From Nitrospirota bacterium (lineage in GTDB: Bacteria > Nitrospirota > Nitrospiria > Nitrospirales > Nitrospiraceae): a stretch of 35,612 nt of DNA. The position numbers were made by a program, and so were the translations under genes. Location: NCBI GenBank assembly GCA_013388555.1, contig JACAFD010000202.1, forward strand, positions 1 through 35,612, in the 5' to 3' direction. A model generated the notes under the pieces. It made no database searches. It was given only the letters and a program-made list of their open reading frames with translations, and was not told where the DNA came from. Position 1 is the first letter of the stretch. The number at the start of each line of letters is the position of its first letter. Of the stretch, positions 24,982 through 32,718 are shown one piece after another.

Positions 24982-25010
24982 GTTATGCTGGTGTTAAATG
25001 CCAGTAAACT
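24982..25010 (-). promoter_or_regulatory. Pho-box-like array facing the regulator gene
   Basis: On the minus strand AGTTTAC (25010-25004), ATTTAAC (24999-24993) and GCATAAC (24988-24982) recur with an exact 11-bp period. They lie about 40 bases before the regulator start, consistent with autoregulation. No good -10 is seen at 10 bases. Confidence 0.5.
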
Positions 25011-25033
25011 TCTATCCAGCTAGGCAAGCAGGG

Positions 25034-25062
25034 AGTTAACACAGGGTTAACAGTCCATTAAC
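25034..25062 (+). promoter_or_regulatory. Triple Pho-box-like array facing pstS
   Basis: AGTTAAC (25034), GGTTAAC (25045) and CATTAAC (25056) recur with an exact 11-bp period. This is the strictest array in the window. TTAACA separated by five bases is also the Bacillus PhoP box consensus. The pstS start is about 90 bases downstream. TACGCT at 25084 is a possible -10. Confidence 0.6.
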
Positions 25063-25150
25063 CTACAAGAAACATGGAGCCCGTACGCTTACCGTAGTTC
25101 TGAGTAGAGACCCTGTCAAAAACCTTGAGCCCCTAGCCATTGAGATACGC

Positions 25151-26200
25151 GTGCAACTCCGTCAATCACTTCAAGCAATTCTCTTTCGAACCCTCATTCC
25201 GCTCCTCATCGCCCTTGCTTTGACAGTTCCTGCTCAGGCCCAGGTCAAGCCTGAACTCGATCACGGGATTTCTCCCTATCAGCGCGTCAATGACCTGAGC
25301 GGCCCACTTTCCGTCGCCGGGTCGGAAACCATGAAGCCCTTGACAGAATCCTGGTCAGCCGGCCTCCAACAGAGGTATCCCGGTCTTAAAATCAAAGTGG
25401 AAAGCTCCGGTTCCGAGGCAGGAATGGCTGCACTGCTCGAGGGAAAAGCCCAGATTGTTGCGTTGCCCCGGCGCATGACGCAGCAGGAGGTCGTTGAATT
25501 CAAGCGGGAATTCGGGTATGAACCAACTGAGGTTCCCGTTGCCGTAGACGCACTCGCTGTCGTCGTGCACAAAGATAATCCCATCGAAGGGCTGACTCTC
25601 GCCCAGCTAGATGCGATGTTCTCTAAAGAGCGCCGCCGAGGATGGCCCTACCCCGTCAACACATGGGGAGATGTACCTGTCCTTGAGGAAGGATGGACCG
25701 ACGCTCCTATTCATCTCTATGGCAGGAATAGCAATTCCGCCACAGCATCGTTCTTCAAAGAGCATGTGTTGAATGGAGCAGCCCTCAAGAACACCATGAC
25801 GGCCGTGCCCGGCTCTGCAACAGCGGCCCTGGAGGTGACCATTGACCGGTTCGGGGTTGGATTTAGCAGAATCGGCTATCAAACATCGGAGATCCGGCCT
25901 GTTCCTCTCGCCTCGGTCGAAGGGGGCCGGTATATCCAACCGAACTTCCAGACCGCCATGGATGGCTCATACCCTTTGAGGCGCAATATCTATCTGTATC
26001 TGAATAAACCTCCCCAAATGGGCGCCTCCTCTCCTCTGGCTGAGTATGTCAAGTTTGCGCTCAGCCGACAGGGCCAACAGATTGTATTAAATCACGGCTA
26101 CTATCCCCTCCCGACCACCGAGCTGAATCGACTAGCCATGATGTGGAAGACTCCTCTCCGAACGTCGGCTGCTGAAGAACCAGGCAAAGCCCTCAACTAG
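25151..26200 (+). CDS. pstS: PstS-family phosphate-binding protein
   Basis: The 349-residue protein has a signal peptide (hydrophobic stretch ending AQAQ) and a periplasmic PBP_like_2 domain. VAGSETMKPLTESW and VESSGSEAGMAALLEG form the first ligand loops, and GRNSNSATASFF forms the second. ALPRRMTQQE and GFSRIGYQ match conserved positions. It should capture phosphate in the periplasm. The usual PstS partners PstC, PstA and PstB do not follow; a lipoprotein and a porin do. It therefore feeds a distant transporter or acts as a sensor or scavenger. The GTG start at 25151 has a weak ribosome binding site. There is no lipobox, unlike the ankyrin-fused relative at 5610. Confidence 0.88.
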   Translation: MQLRQSLQAILFRTLIPLLIALALTVPAQAQVKPELDHGISPYQRVNDLSGPLSVAGSETMKPLTESWSAGLQQRYPGLKIKVESSGSEAGMAALLEGKAQIVALPRRMTQQEVVEFKREFGYEPTEVPVAVDALAVVVHKDNPIEGLTLAQLDAMFSKERRRGWPYPVNTWGDVPVLEEGWTDAPIHLYGRNSNSATASFFKEHVLNGAALKNTMTAVPGSATAALEVTIDRFGVGFSRIGYQTSEIRPVPLASVEGGRYIQPNFQTAMDGSYPLRRNIYLYLNKPPQMGASSPLAEYVKFALSRQGQQIVLNHGYYPLPTTELNRLAMMWKTPLRTSAAEEPGKALN

Positions 26201-26212
26201 CCTGAAAAACCA

Positions 26213-26300
26213 GTTTGTTTTATTGTTTGGTCTGTTTAGTTTATTTGGTTAAACGAAACACACCAAATGAACCAAACAAGCCAAATAAACCAGATGAACA
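26213..26300. repeat. Inverted TTTGGTT / AACCAAA repeat block
   Basis: A T-rich arm with several TTTGGT units is followed by an A-rich arm with CCAAAT and CCAAAC units. TTATTTGG at 26241-26248 matches CCAAATAA at 26281-26288, and TGTTTGG at 26224-26230 matches CCAAACA at 26272-26278. The block can fold into an imperfect hairpin and overlaps the first codons of the next gene. Confidence 0.6.
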
Positions 26301-26980
26301 AGTTTTGTTTCGTTATCCTTGCCTTCGTCGGCGCCGGACTGATCAGCGCCTGTGGCCCCAGACAATTCACCACGGTCACGATCTATGACGATTCAGCTGC
26401 CTACGTCCGCTTGGAGTTTGATCGAACGGTGACCAAGGGGGCAGAACACTCGCATCCGATCTCGCTCAAACCAGAACACATCGCCGCAGTTCTGGGCGGG
26501 GTGAGGATCCATGAGCCCATTGCCCTTGTTCGAGGTGACATCTTAGAGCGGGACCCTGTTCCCCGCGTCCATCCAGCCTTCACTGATACGGACATCACGC
26601 TCTTCGCCCCGCTGTTCGCAGTGGCTCTCAGCAAAGCAACGCCGGAAGAAGTCGTCACCTTCTATCAAACTCGAAAAATCTCAGCCCTCACGCGAGAAGT
26701 CACATCCGGAGGGCTGTTCGTCCAAGGCGATGAGCTGCATCTGATTCTGGCGAACTACAGGTCGCATACCCGCTATATGGCCGACTTCGGTGTCGCCGAA
26801 ACCCAGGACGACCGGCTCACGCCGATGCAATCGCTGGCCCCCCAAGATGGCCGCCTTGATTTTGAGCCGGACTCAGCCAAACGGGACCTCTCAGTCGGAG
26901 TCCTCGGAAAACTCTTTCACCGGGATCGTCGTGAACTAGCGGTGTTGTACAAGCAACTGCCTCCCCGCCCCAGTCCGTGA
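26267..26980 (+). CDS. Lipoprotein of unknown function in the pstS-porin region
   Basis: The 237-residue product has a hydrophobic stretch ending LISAC, a good lipobox, so it is a lipoprotein. Its body is mixed alpha and beta, with a VTIYDDSAAYVRLEFDRT block, an EEVVTFYQTRKIS block and a YMADFGVAETQDDR region. I do not recognise a domain. The first eleven residues (MNQTSQINQMN) are encoded by the repeat block above. ATG at 26294 would start right at the signal peptide and may be the true start; neither has a clear ribosome binding site. Following pstS in the same direction, it could be a membrane-anchored helper for phosphate handling, which is inference. Confidence 0.7.
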   Translation: MNQTSQINQMNKFCFVILAFVGAGLISACGPRQFTTVTIYDDSAAYVRLEFDRTVTKGAEHSHPISLKPEHIAAVLGGVRIHEPIALVRGDILERDPVPRVHPAFTDTDITLFAPLFAVALSKATPEEVVTFYQTRKISALTREVTSGGLFVQGDELHLILANYRSHTRYMADFGVAETQDDRLTPMQSLAPQDGRLDFEPDSAKRDLSVGVLGKLFHRDRRELAVLYKQLPPRPSP

Positions 26981-26982
26981 AG

Positions 26983-27043
26983 CGTGAATCGTTAAACGTT
27001 TCGACGGAAAAGCGCCCGGTAATCCTACGTTTCACGTTTCACG
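26983..27043. terminator. Inverted ACGTGAA-type repeat between convergent genes
   Basis: CGTGAATCGTTAAACG (26983-26998) pairs with CGTTTCACGTTTCACG (27028-27043), with two mismatches in sixteen, around a 29-base loop. It sits in the gap between the convergent lipoprotein and porin genes and may act as a two-way terminator. More TTCACGT-like units follow to about 27058. Confidence 0.5.
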
Positions 27044-27060
27044 TCTAACGTTTTACGGTT

Positions 27061-28500
27061 CTAGAAACTCCACTGAAGCTGGAAACGAATTAGGTTGCCG
27101 GTTTGAAGTTGGTAAGGAGTCTGGAGGCAGGAGACACCGATGGCAATGGGATCAGTACAGGTGGCCGGGCTAAAAGAGGAGTTCGACGAGGTTCGCTGTG
27201 TCCATGCATAGGCAACGGTCAACTCAAGGGCGCGATTGAACTGATACTCGAGTCCCAGTTCTGTTTCCCGCACCGACTGTTGGGGTGCATTACTCTGAAG
27301 CTTCTGGCCGCCAAAATATTCCTGCCAGCGTACATAGGGGAAGACGTTCTGGCAATAGGTATCGCATTTATAATTGTAATACAGTTGCACATAGCCTCCG
27401 CGCACGGAACCGAGTTCCACCTCCGTCCGAGCGTTATTCAGCTGAGGCCCTCGCCCGATCATGTACTCCGCCTGAAGGCCGAACGGTTGCGGGAAGACGA
27501 TCAGATTCCACAAGACCCGTTCGTCGAGATAGTCCCCATCGTTCGTAACAAGCGGAGAGGCCGGAAGTCCGTTCGACGACGTTATATTGGTAGGCACGAC
27601 GGGAGATGTCGATACGCCGACTTGTCCCGTGTAGGCGTCCATCCCGACCTGGACGATTTGACCGTTGGAAAACTCATGGGGATAGGCCGAATGGAATATC
27701 ACGTGCTTATTTTTGTTCACATCTTGCTGATCGATTCCCTGACCGTTGTAGACCCCGATGCCGAGCATGCCATAGTCACCAGATCCTTTGAGGCCGCTCT
27801 CGACCAACCGACGGAATCGCTCGCGCACCACGGTCGGCGCGTAGTAGAGAAAGACACCCAAATTGCGCTCATTCGGGACTGCACTAAAAGTCGCATCATT
27901 GCGGTCGAATGCCAGCCGGTTTTGGCTTGACTGCAGGGTCTCGAATCCGAAGGGGATCTTCGACTGCCCGGGCCGGATCCGCCATTCTTTATTCTCTGTG
28001 AGAAAGAGATCTGCATAGGCATCTCGCAGGACCACGGTGCCTTCATTATTATTAATGTTGTCTCCCTGATTGTTGACGACGCCCGCGAATTCACTCTGCA
28101 GATAGACAAATACACGATCGTGAGGCTGGCCGCTCACAATGAGGCGGGCGCGGCGCATAAAAAACTCGTTATTCTTGACGATGGAGCGGTCCCCGGGAGC
28201 AGTCAGGAATTCATTGTCCGGAGAGTTGTTATAACGGAACTGGGTGTAGCCCCTGACGCTGATCTTTTCATACCATCGTTCACGCAGGGGGACATCGCCG
28301 ATCCCCCGGTTTTCTTGCATGATTTTTGCTTCCCGCTTTTCTTCTTCTGCCTTCAGCTTGACCCACTGCTCGGTGGTGATTTGCTTGTTTTCCAGCAAGA
28401 GATCCTCAAGTTGCCCAGCCAGGGCCGGCGCCCAGGAGGCAAACAACGCCCCCAGAGCCAATATCCCTATCCGTGCCAATCCTCGGGAAGCCGTCTTCAT
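27061..28500 (-). CDS. OprO/OprP-type phosphate-selective porin homologue
   Basis: The 479-residue protein has a signal peptide (ending PALAG) and a short coiled N-terminal segment (LLENKQITTEQWVKLKAEEEKREAK). The remainder is a beta-barrel with alternating strands such as ISVRGYTQFRYN, RARLIVSGQPHDRVFVYLQSEF and ELTVAYAWTQ. It ends in Phe, as outer-membrane barrels do. The pattern fits the OprO/OprP (porin_O_P) family, which forms phosphate- or polyphosphate-selective channels in Pseudomonas. Selectivity here is inferred from neighbours, pstS and the regulator. ATG at 28500 is preferred over the ATG at 28515. The promoter at 28530-28563 has two GTAAC boxes and a -10 in the phoA-like arrangement. 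Confidence 0.82.
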   Translation of the reverse strand: MKTASRGLARIGILALGALFASWAPALAGQLEDLLLENKQITTEQWVKLKAEEEKREAKIMQENRGIGDVPLRERWYEKISVRGYTQFRYNNSPDNEFLTAPGDRSIVKNNEFFMRRARLIVSGQPHDRVFVYLQSEFAGVVNNQGDNINNNEGTVVLRDAYADLFLTENKEWRIRPGQSKIPFGFETLQSSQNRLAFDRNDATFSAVPNERNLGVFLYYAPTVVRERFRRLVESGLKGSGDYGMLGIGVYNGQGIDQQDVNKNKHVIFHSAYPHEFSNGQIVQVGMDAYTGQVGVSTSPVVPTNITSSNGLPASPLVTNDGDYLDERVLWNLIVFPQPFGLQAEYMIGRGPQLNNARTEVELGSVRGGYVQLYYNYKCDTYCQNVFPYVRWQEYFGGQKLQSNAPQQSVRETELGLEYQFNRALELTVAYAWTQRTSSNSSFSPATCTDPIAIGVSCLQTPYQLQTGNLIRFQLQWSF

Positions 28501-28529
28501 TGAATCTCTTTCCATATCGGCATCGAAGG

Positions 28530-28563
28530 AGATTATGAAGAGACCGTTACAGCCACGTTACGG
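28530..28563 (-). promoter_or_regulatory. Pho-box-like promoter of the porin gene
   Basis: On the minus strand CCGTAAC (28563-28557) and CTGTAAC (28552-28546) are 11 bases apart, and ten bases further is TAATCT (28535-28530) as a -10. CTGTAAC resembles the E. coli CTGTCAT half-site closely. The predicted transcript start is about 25 bases before the chosen ATG. Confidence 0.5.
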
Positions 28564-28672
28564 CTATCTCCGATAACAGTTAACTCTCCCAGAAGTTCGT
28601 GTAATAACTGCACTGTCGGCTTGTACACAAGGAACGACTTTGTCTGTTGGCTGTGCAGTGCCGGGTTGCGGG

Positions 28673-30064
28673 TCAGTTGGTGCTGCGGAGGAGCTGGCTA
28701 CAGCTCTTGGCAAACGACTGCAACCAGCTTTTGGACCCCTCAGGCCCGAGCGTCTGAGTGAGTTGTAATTGGTCGATTCGCAGAGTCACATCCCGATAAT
28801 TCCGCCCATCACGCTTGATCGAGCGATAGCATTCGATTGCTTCGTCAGACCGCCCCATCGATTCCAGCGTCCTGGCAAAGAGGTACCGAATCGGTTCCAG
28901 TTCCTGTGGCGGCACCGACGGCCGGTCGAACGCGATACGAAAGGTGGCCAAAGCTTCTTCATATCGACCGATCGCCTTCATACAGAGTCCCTTCTGCCCA
29001 AGCGCCTTGACCCCCCACACCCTGTCGTCAATTACCCGGTCGAAGAGTGGGATGGCCTTCGAGAACTCGCCGGCCTGTTTCAACGAAAGAGCTTCCTGGT
29101 ATAAGGCAACAGGGGTTCCCGCAGACGGAGAGACAGCTGCCGGTCGGGCAGTGTCCGGCTCCGGCTTCAATGGAATGTTCGCAGCTATTTCATCTGTTTC
29201 CCCTTCGAGATCGCTGTGACTCGGTTCGATCGTGTGAGGATTTGTCCGAAAGGAGAAAAAGCCGTTCTTCTCCCTGATGCGCGCTGCATCGAGGATCACG
29301 CGCGCCGTAATCGTCTCATCTTGCGCAGCATACCCGTAGACCAATGCATGGTCGCACAGCTGATTGATCAATCGAGGGACTCCAGCAGTTAACGCGTAGA
29401 TCGTTCGACAGGCGAGTGTCGAAAACAACGGTCTCAGCCCTCCGGCGACTCGTATACGATGGCTGATGTATGCGACAGTCTCTTCTTCGGTCAAAGGATC
29501 GAGCGCATACTCCACTGAAATGCGCTGGGCAAACTGCTCCATCCCGGGCCCTCCCAGGAGACTTCGAAGACCAGGTTGCCCCGACAATAGAATCTGCAAC
29601 GAGCGGCGGAGCCCATCGTTGAGATTGGACAAGAGCCGGAGTTCCTCCAACATCGCCGATCCGACATTCTGCGCCTCGTCGAGGACCAAAAGCACGCGCT
29701 GGCCGGACGCGTGTTGACTCTCGAGAAATCGCGCAAATTCATGAAAGAGTTCCACTTCACTCTTTCCTGTGGTCTCCAAGCTAAAAGACGCCGCAATCCA
29801 TGGCATCAGTCCCGCCAACCCAGCATGCGTATTCGATAGCATGCCGATCGTCCATTGATGGCCCGATTGATTCAACAAGCGGTTCAAGAGCGTGGTCTTT
29901 CCTGTGCCAGGTTCACCGGTAATCACAATGAAGGCGGACCCGTTCAACAGGCCATACTCCAACAGGCTCAACGCCATTTTGTGCTTGCTTCCCAGAAAGA
30001 GAAACTCGGGATCCGGCAGCAGCGTGAAAGGACTTGTCTTCAGTTGATAATAGGTTTCGTACAT
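28673..30064 (-). CDS. ExeA-like ATPase with C-terminal TPR region
   Basis: The 463-residue protein has an AAA ATPase core of the ExeA/TIGR03015 type: a MYETYYQLKTSPFTLLPDP start, Walker A GEPGTGKT at 50-57, Walker B LLVLDEAQ at 125-132 and the GVPRLINQLCDHAL sensor region. A linker of about 50 residues and three TPR-like helical pairs follow (ALYQEALSLKQAGEFSKAI, ALGQKGLCMKAIGRYEEAL). TIGR03015 ATPases accompany exosortase-A exopolysaccharide operons, although their exact task is unclear. The ATPase core is usual; the TPR tail is an addition. It is the last gene of the operon. I see no clear ribosome binding site next to the ATG at 30064. Confidence 0.85.
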   Translation of the reverse strand: MYETYYQLKTSPFTLLPDPEFLFLGSKHKMALSLLEYGLLNGSAFIVITGEPGTGKTTLLNRLLNQSGHQWTIGMLSNTHAGLAGLMPWIAASFSLETTGKSEVELFHEFARFLESQHASGQRVLLVLDEAQNVGSAMLEELRLLSNLNDGLRRSLQILLSGQPGLRSLLGGPGMEQFAQRISVEYALDPLTEEETVAYISHRIRVAGGLRPLFSTLACRTIYALTAGVPRLINQLCDHALVYGYAAQDETITARVILDAARIREKNGFFSFRTNPHTIEPSHSDLEGETDEIAANIPLKPEPDTARPAAVSPSAGTPVALYQEALSLKQAGEFSKAIPLFDRVIDDRVWGVKALGQKGLCMKAIGRYEEALATFRIAFDRPSVPPQELEPIRYLFARTLESMGRSDEAIECYRSIKRDGRNYRDVTLRIDQLQLTQTLGPEGSKSWLQSFAKSCSQLLRSTN

Positions 30065-30081
30065 GTATCCACAGCATCCTG

Positions 30082-30918
30082 CTAGCCTGAATGGGACATC
30101 AGAAGGTCTTTCGCGTGACGATGCGTCCGTGTTCCTCGGCCGGATTTATTCAAGATGCCGCCAAGAATCGGCACGCGGTCTTTCAGCAACCCCATTGCCT
30201 GCTCTACCTCCGTCGAGGTCGTGCGGCCCTCTTCCACCACCAACAGAAGGGCATCAATGTGTGGGACAAACCCAAGGACATCGGCACGCGACAACAAAGG
30301 AGGCAAGTCGAACAGCAAAAACCGGGCGGGATACCGGTGCTTCAGCTCCTCGACCAGCAAGGCCATCTTGGGCGAAACAAGCGCCTCTGCGGAATTCGCG
30401 ATAGTGCGTCCGGCGGGAAGAAATACGAATCGGCCGATACCGGGGTGGATCAGCAGCTGCTCGAGAGGGACGTCGTCAAAGAGATATTCGGTCAAGCCTG
30501 GACAGCTCTCCAGGCCAAAGGCTTTGTGGACACCTGGCCGATGCAAGTCTGCATCGACGAGCAGAACCGTGTGGGCCAGATCCATCGCCAAGGCAAGCGA
30601 CAGATTCACCGATGTCAGTGTTTTCCCTGCGTGCGCCGTTGGACTCGTGACGCCCACCACATTCCATCCATTCTGACGACACTGTTGAACGACCTGCGCC
30701 CTCAACATCTTGTATGCATCGACGAATGCGCCCCCTTCGTACCCGGCGATCAGATGACGGGCGCGCATAGTCTGATCGGTGAGCTCGACGGTCTTCGTCG
30801 ACGTATAGACGATGGGCGGAGGCACCGTCCGCTGCGACCCAGCTTGGTGTCCCCGGGGCTTCGCTTCCGATGTGTGGTCTTGCCTGAATCGTTCAAGTCC
30901 CCGTTGTAGGTAATCCAC
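30082..30918 (-). CDS. CpsD/CapB-family P-loop protein of the exopolysaccharide operon
   Basis: The 278-residue protein is a BY-kinase-type ATPase: Walker A-like TSPTAHAGKT at 91-100, A' motif VLLVDADLHRP at 118-128 and a FLLFDLPPLLSRADVL motif B. Partner proteins normally activate it, and it phosphorylates C-terminal tyrosines to cycle polymer length. The Walker A is divergent (AHAGKT rather than GEGKT), and the C-terminus carries no tyrosine cluster (NKSGRGTRTHRHAKDLLMSHSG). It therefore may act without self-phosphorylation. GTG at 30918 is used because AGGAG lies seven bases upstream. It follows the Wzz-like gene by 24 bases. Confidence 0.85.
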   Translation of the reverse strand: MDYLQRGLERFRQDHTSEAKPRGHQAGSQRTVPPPIVYTSTKTVELTDQTMRARHLIAGYEGGAFVDAYKMLRAQVVQQCRQNGWNVVGVTSPTAHAGKTLTSVNLSLALAMDLAHTVLLVDADLHRPGVHKAFGLESCPGLTEYLFDDVPLEQLLIHPGIGRFVFLPAGRTIANSAEALVSPKMALLVEELKHRYPARFLLFDLPPLLSRADVLGFVPHIDALLLVVEEGRTTSTEVEQAMGLLKDRVPILGGILNKSGRGTRTHRHAKDLLMSHSG

Positions 30919-30942
30919 GAAGCATCTCCTCTTGTTTCAGAC

Positions 30943-32718
30943 TTAACCAAGCTTTCTCAAGATCGTGAACCATAGTACGTCCAGAGGCATCCAGGTCAAA
31001 TGCAGCACAACCGCGCCGACTATCATGATACCTAATCCTGCAAGGCTGACTGTCGCGCGGCGACGGCCCAGCTGCGCCATTTCTTTTTCAGTGGGTAGAT
31101 AAGGAATCACGCCTAACGGAATACTGCCCATAGCGCGGGCGAGCTGTCCGGAGGTATGGATTCTCCTATCCACTTTATCCGTAACCACACCTGTTCCCAA
31201 TCCTCCAGCCAAGGCGAGGAATGCCCCCATAAAGAGAATCGCTTTGCGATTCGGCCGGTCTGGTCTCTCCGGTAACTCCGGCGGATTGATCAGCGAGAAC
31301 CGCTCGCCCTTCCGCTGCACTTCCAGCTCACCGGAGACCTGCGCTTCCATCAGCCGGGAGGTGATCTCCTGATGCTTGCGCACGGAATTTTCCCGATCAC
31401 GCAGTAGATCCAGATACTCCGGTTCGACAGTCGGTGTCGCTTCCAATCGCTTGGCATATTCCGCCAAGCGGTGTTTGAGCTCTATGCGCGCAGTTTCCAG
31501 AGACTGGAGCGTAGCCGAGGTCGACGCCAGCTGTGACTGAATATTAATGTAGGCAGGGTTTTCCGGCTTAACGGTGGAGAGTTTGGGCCGCCGGGCCATC
31601 ACGGCCGCCAATTCTCGCTCGAGGGAAGCCACGACACCCTGAGCCCGTATGATATCAGGATGCGATGCCTCCATCCGTTCCCGCAGCGCCGCGAGTGAGG
31701 CTCGCTCTGCCGTGAGACGCTTCGACAGCTCCTCACGCCCGTCCGTCGCTCCTGCTTCCTTCTCAAGCGACGACAATTCCTGTTTCACCTTGATGAGATC
31801 GGGATGGTCGGGCTCGAGATAGGCCGATACACTGGCATAGTGAGCACGCAAGGACTTCAATCGCTCGCTGGTGTCAAGCAATCGCTCCCCGCTTGCGCTG
31901 ATAAGAGGCGTATGAGGTTTGAGTACGGCCAACTCCCCTTCCAGATAGGTTTTGCGTTCTCTCAAACTCCTGATATCCCGGTCACTGTCCAGGATTTCCC
32001 GTTGCACCTGATTCAGCAGCTGCATATTCAACGCGACCAGTTCTGGCAATGCCCCATCCGCTCGTCGTTTGACCGCGGCAAGTTTCTCCTCCAGCTCGTG
32101 AATGTGCCGGGACAGGTTCTCAGATTCTCGTTTCAAGAAGGCAGTGGTCTCCTGCGCGTGCCTCTCACGGGTCTTAAGATTTTCCTGCAGGAACAGGCTC
32201 GTAAGTTCATTCGCGACCTTCTGCGCCAGTTCCGGACTCTCGCCGTCGTACGCCAATGTAAAAGCAATCGTCGCCTGGGTAGGAGTCTGGGTCCGCTTGT
32301 CGATGACTTTTACATTCATCACGTTGATCTGAATGTCCTGAATGAAACGCTCAAGAATCTCCTCGGTCGGGTTACGGTTGCGAAGATTCTTGTAGAGGTC
32401 ATATTGCTCGACGATGTGCCAGAGGGTCGCACGGCTTAACACTTGCTGTTTGATCGTCTCGATCCGCTGATCGGCATAACTTGCAATCGCGGATCGCACG
32501 AGATCGGGCGGAATCTCCTGCTCTTCAATGAGAATCGTCGCCGTCGAGCGATACACGACCGGCAACAAAAAGGCCACTGCGACCGTGGCCGCCAGGAGGC
32601 ACGCTAAGACTGCGAGAATGATGGTCCTGCGGCGGCGTAAAAGGCCGAGATAGTCGTAGAGATCTCTTGTAGGCTCTTCCAGAGATCCTGTCCCCTCCGG
32701 GATGCCTGCGTCGATCAT
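30943..32718 (-). CDS. Wzz-like chain-length determinant
   Basis: The 591-residue protein has an N-terminal membrane segment (RTIILAVLACLLAATVAVAF), a long periplasmic coiled-coil middle and C-terminal membrane helices (AILFMGAFLALAGG and SLAGLGIMIVGAVV). The proline-rich PPELPERPDRPNR motif before the C-terminal helix is typical of polysaccharide co-polymerases. These proteins set polymer length and pair with a CpsD/CapB kinase, here the next gene. The start ATG overlaps the barrel gene stop (ATGA), so I use 32718. The longer frame would extend into that gene without a better ribosome binding site. Coiled-coil regions lie around residues 195-460. Confidence 0.88.
   Translation of the reverse strand: MIDAGIPEGTGSLEEPTRDLYDYLGLLRRRRTIILAVLACLLAATVAVAFLLPVVYRSTATILIEEQEIPPDLVRSAIASYADQRIETIKQQVLSRATLWHIVEQYDLYKNLRNRNPTEEILERFIQDIQINVMNVKVIDKRTQTPTQATIAFTLAYDGESPELAQKVANELTSLFLQENLKTRERHAQETTAFLKRESENLSRHIHELEEKLAAVKRRADGALPELVALNMQLLNQVQREILDSDRDIRSLRERKTYLEGELAVLKPHTPLISASGERLLDTSERLKSLRAHYASVSAYLEPDHPDLIKVKQELSSLEKEAGATDGREELSKRLTAERASLAALRERMEASHPDIIRAQGVVASLERELAAVMARRPKLSTVKPENPAYINIQSQLASTSATLQSLETARIELKHRLAEYAKRLEATPTVEPEYLDLLRDRENSVRKHQEITSRLMEAQVSGELEVQRKGERFSLINPPELPERPDRPNRKAILFMGAFLALAGGLGTGVVTDKVDRRIHTSGQLARAMGSIPLGVIPYLPTEKEMAQLGRRRATVSLAGLGIMIVGAVVLHLTWMPLDVLWFTILRKLG

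Noticed and set aside
27103-27930. 275-residue plus-strand frame opposite the porin
   Set aside because: The porin has a signal peptide, barrel strands and terminal Phe; the opposite frame has none of the expected features.
30091-30909. 272-residue plus-strand frame opposite the CpsD/CapB-like gene
   Set aside because: It is fully antisense to a recognised P-loop gene and shows no family pattern.
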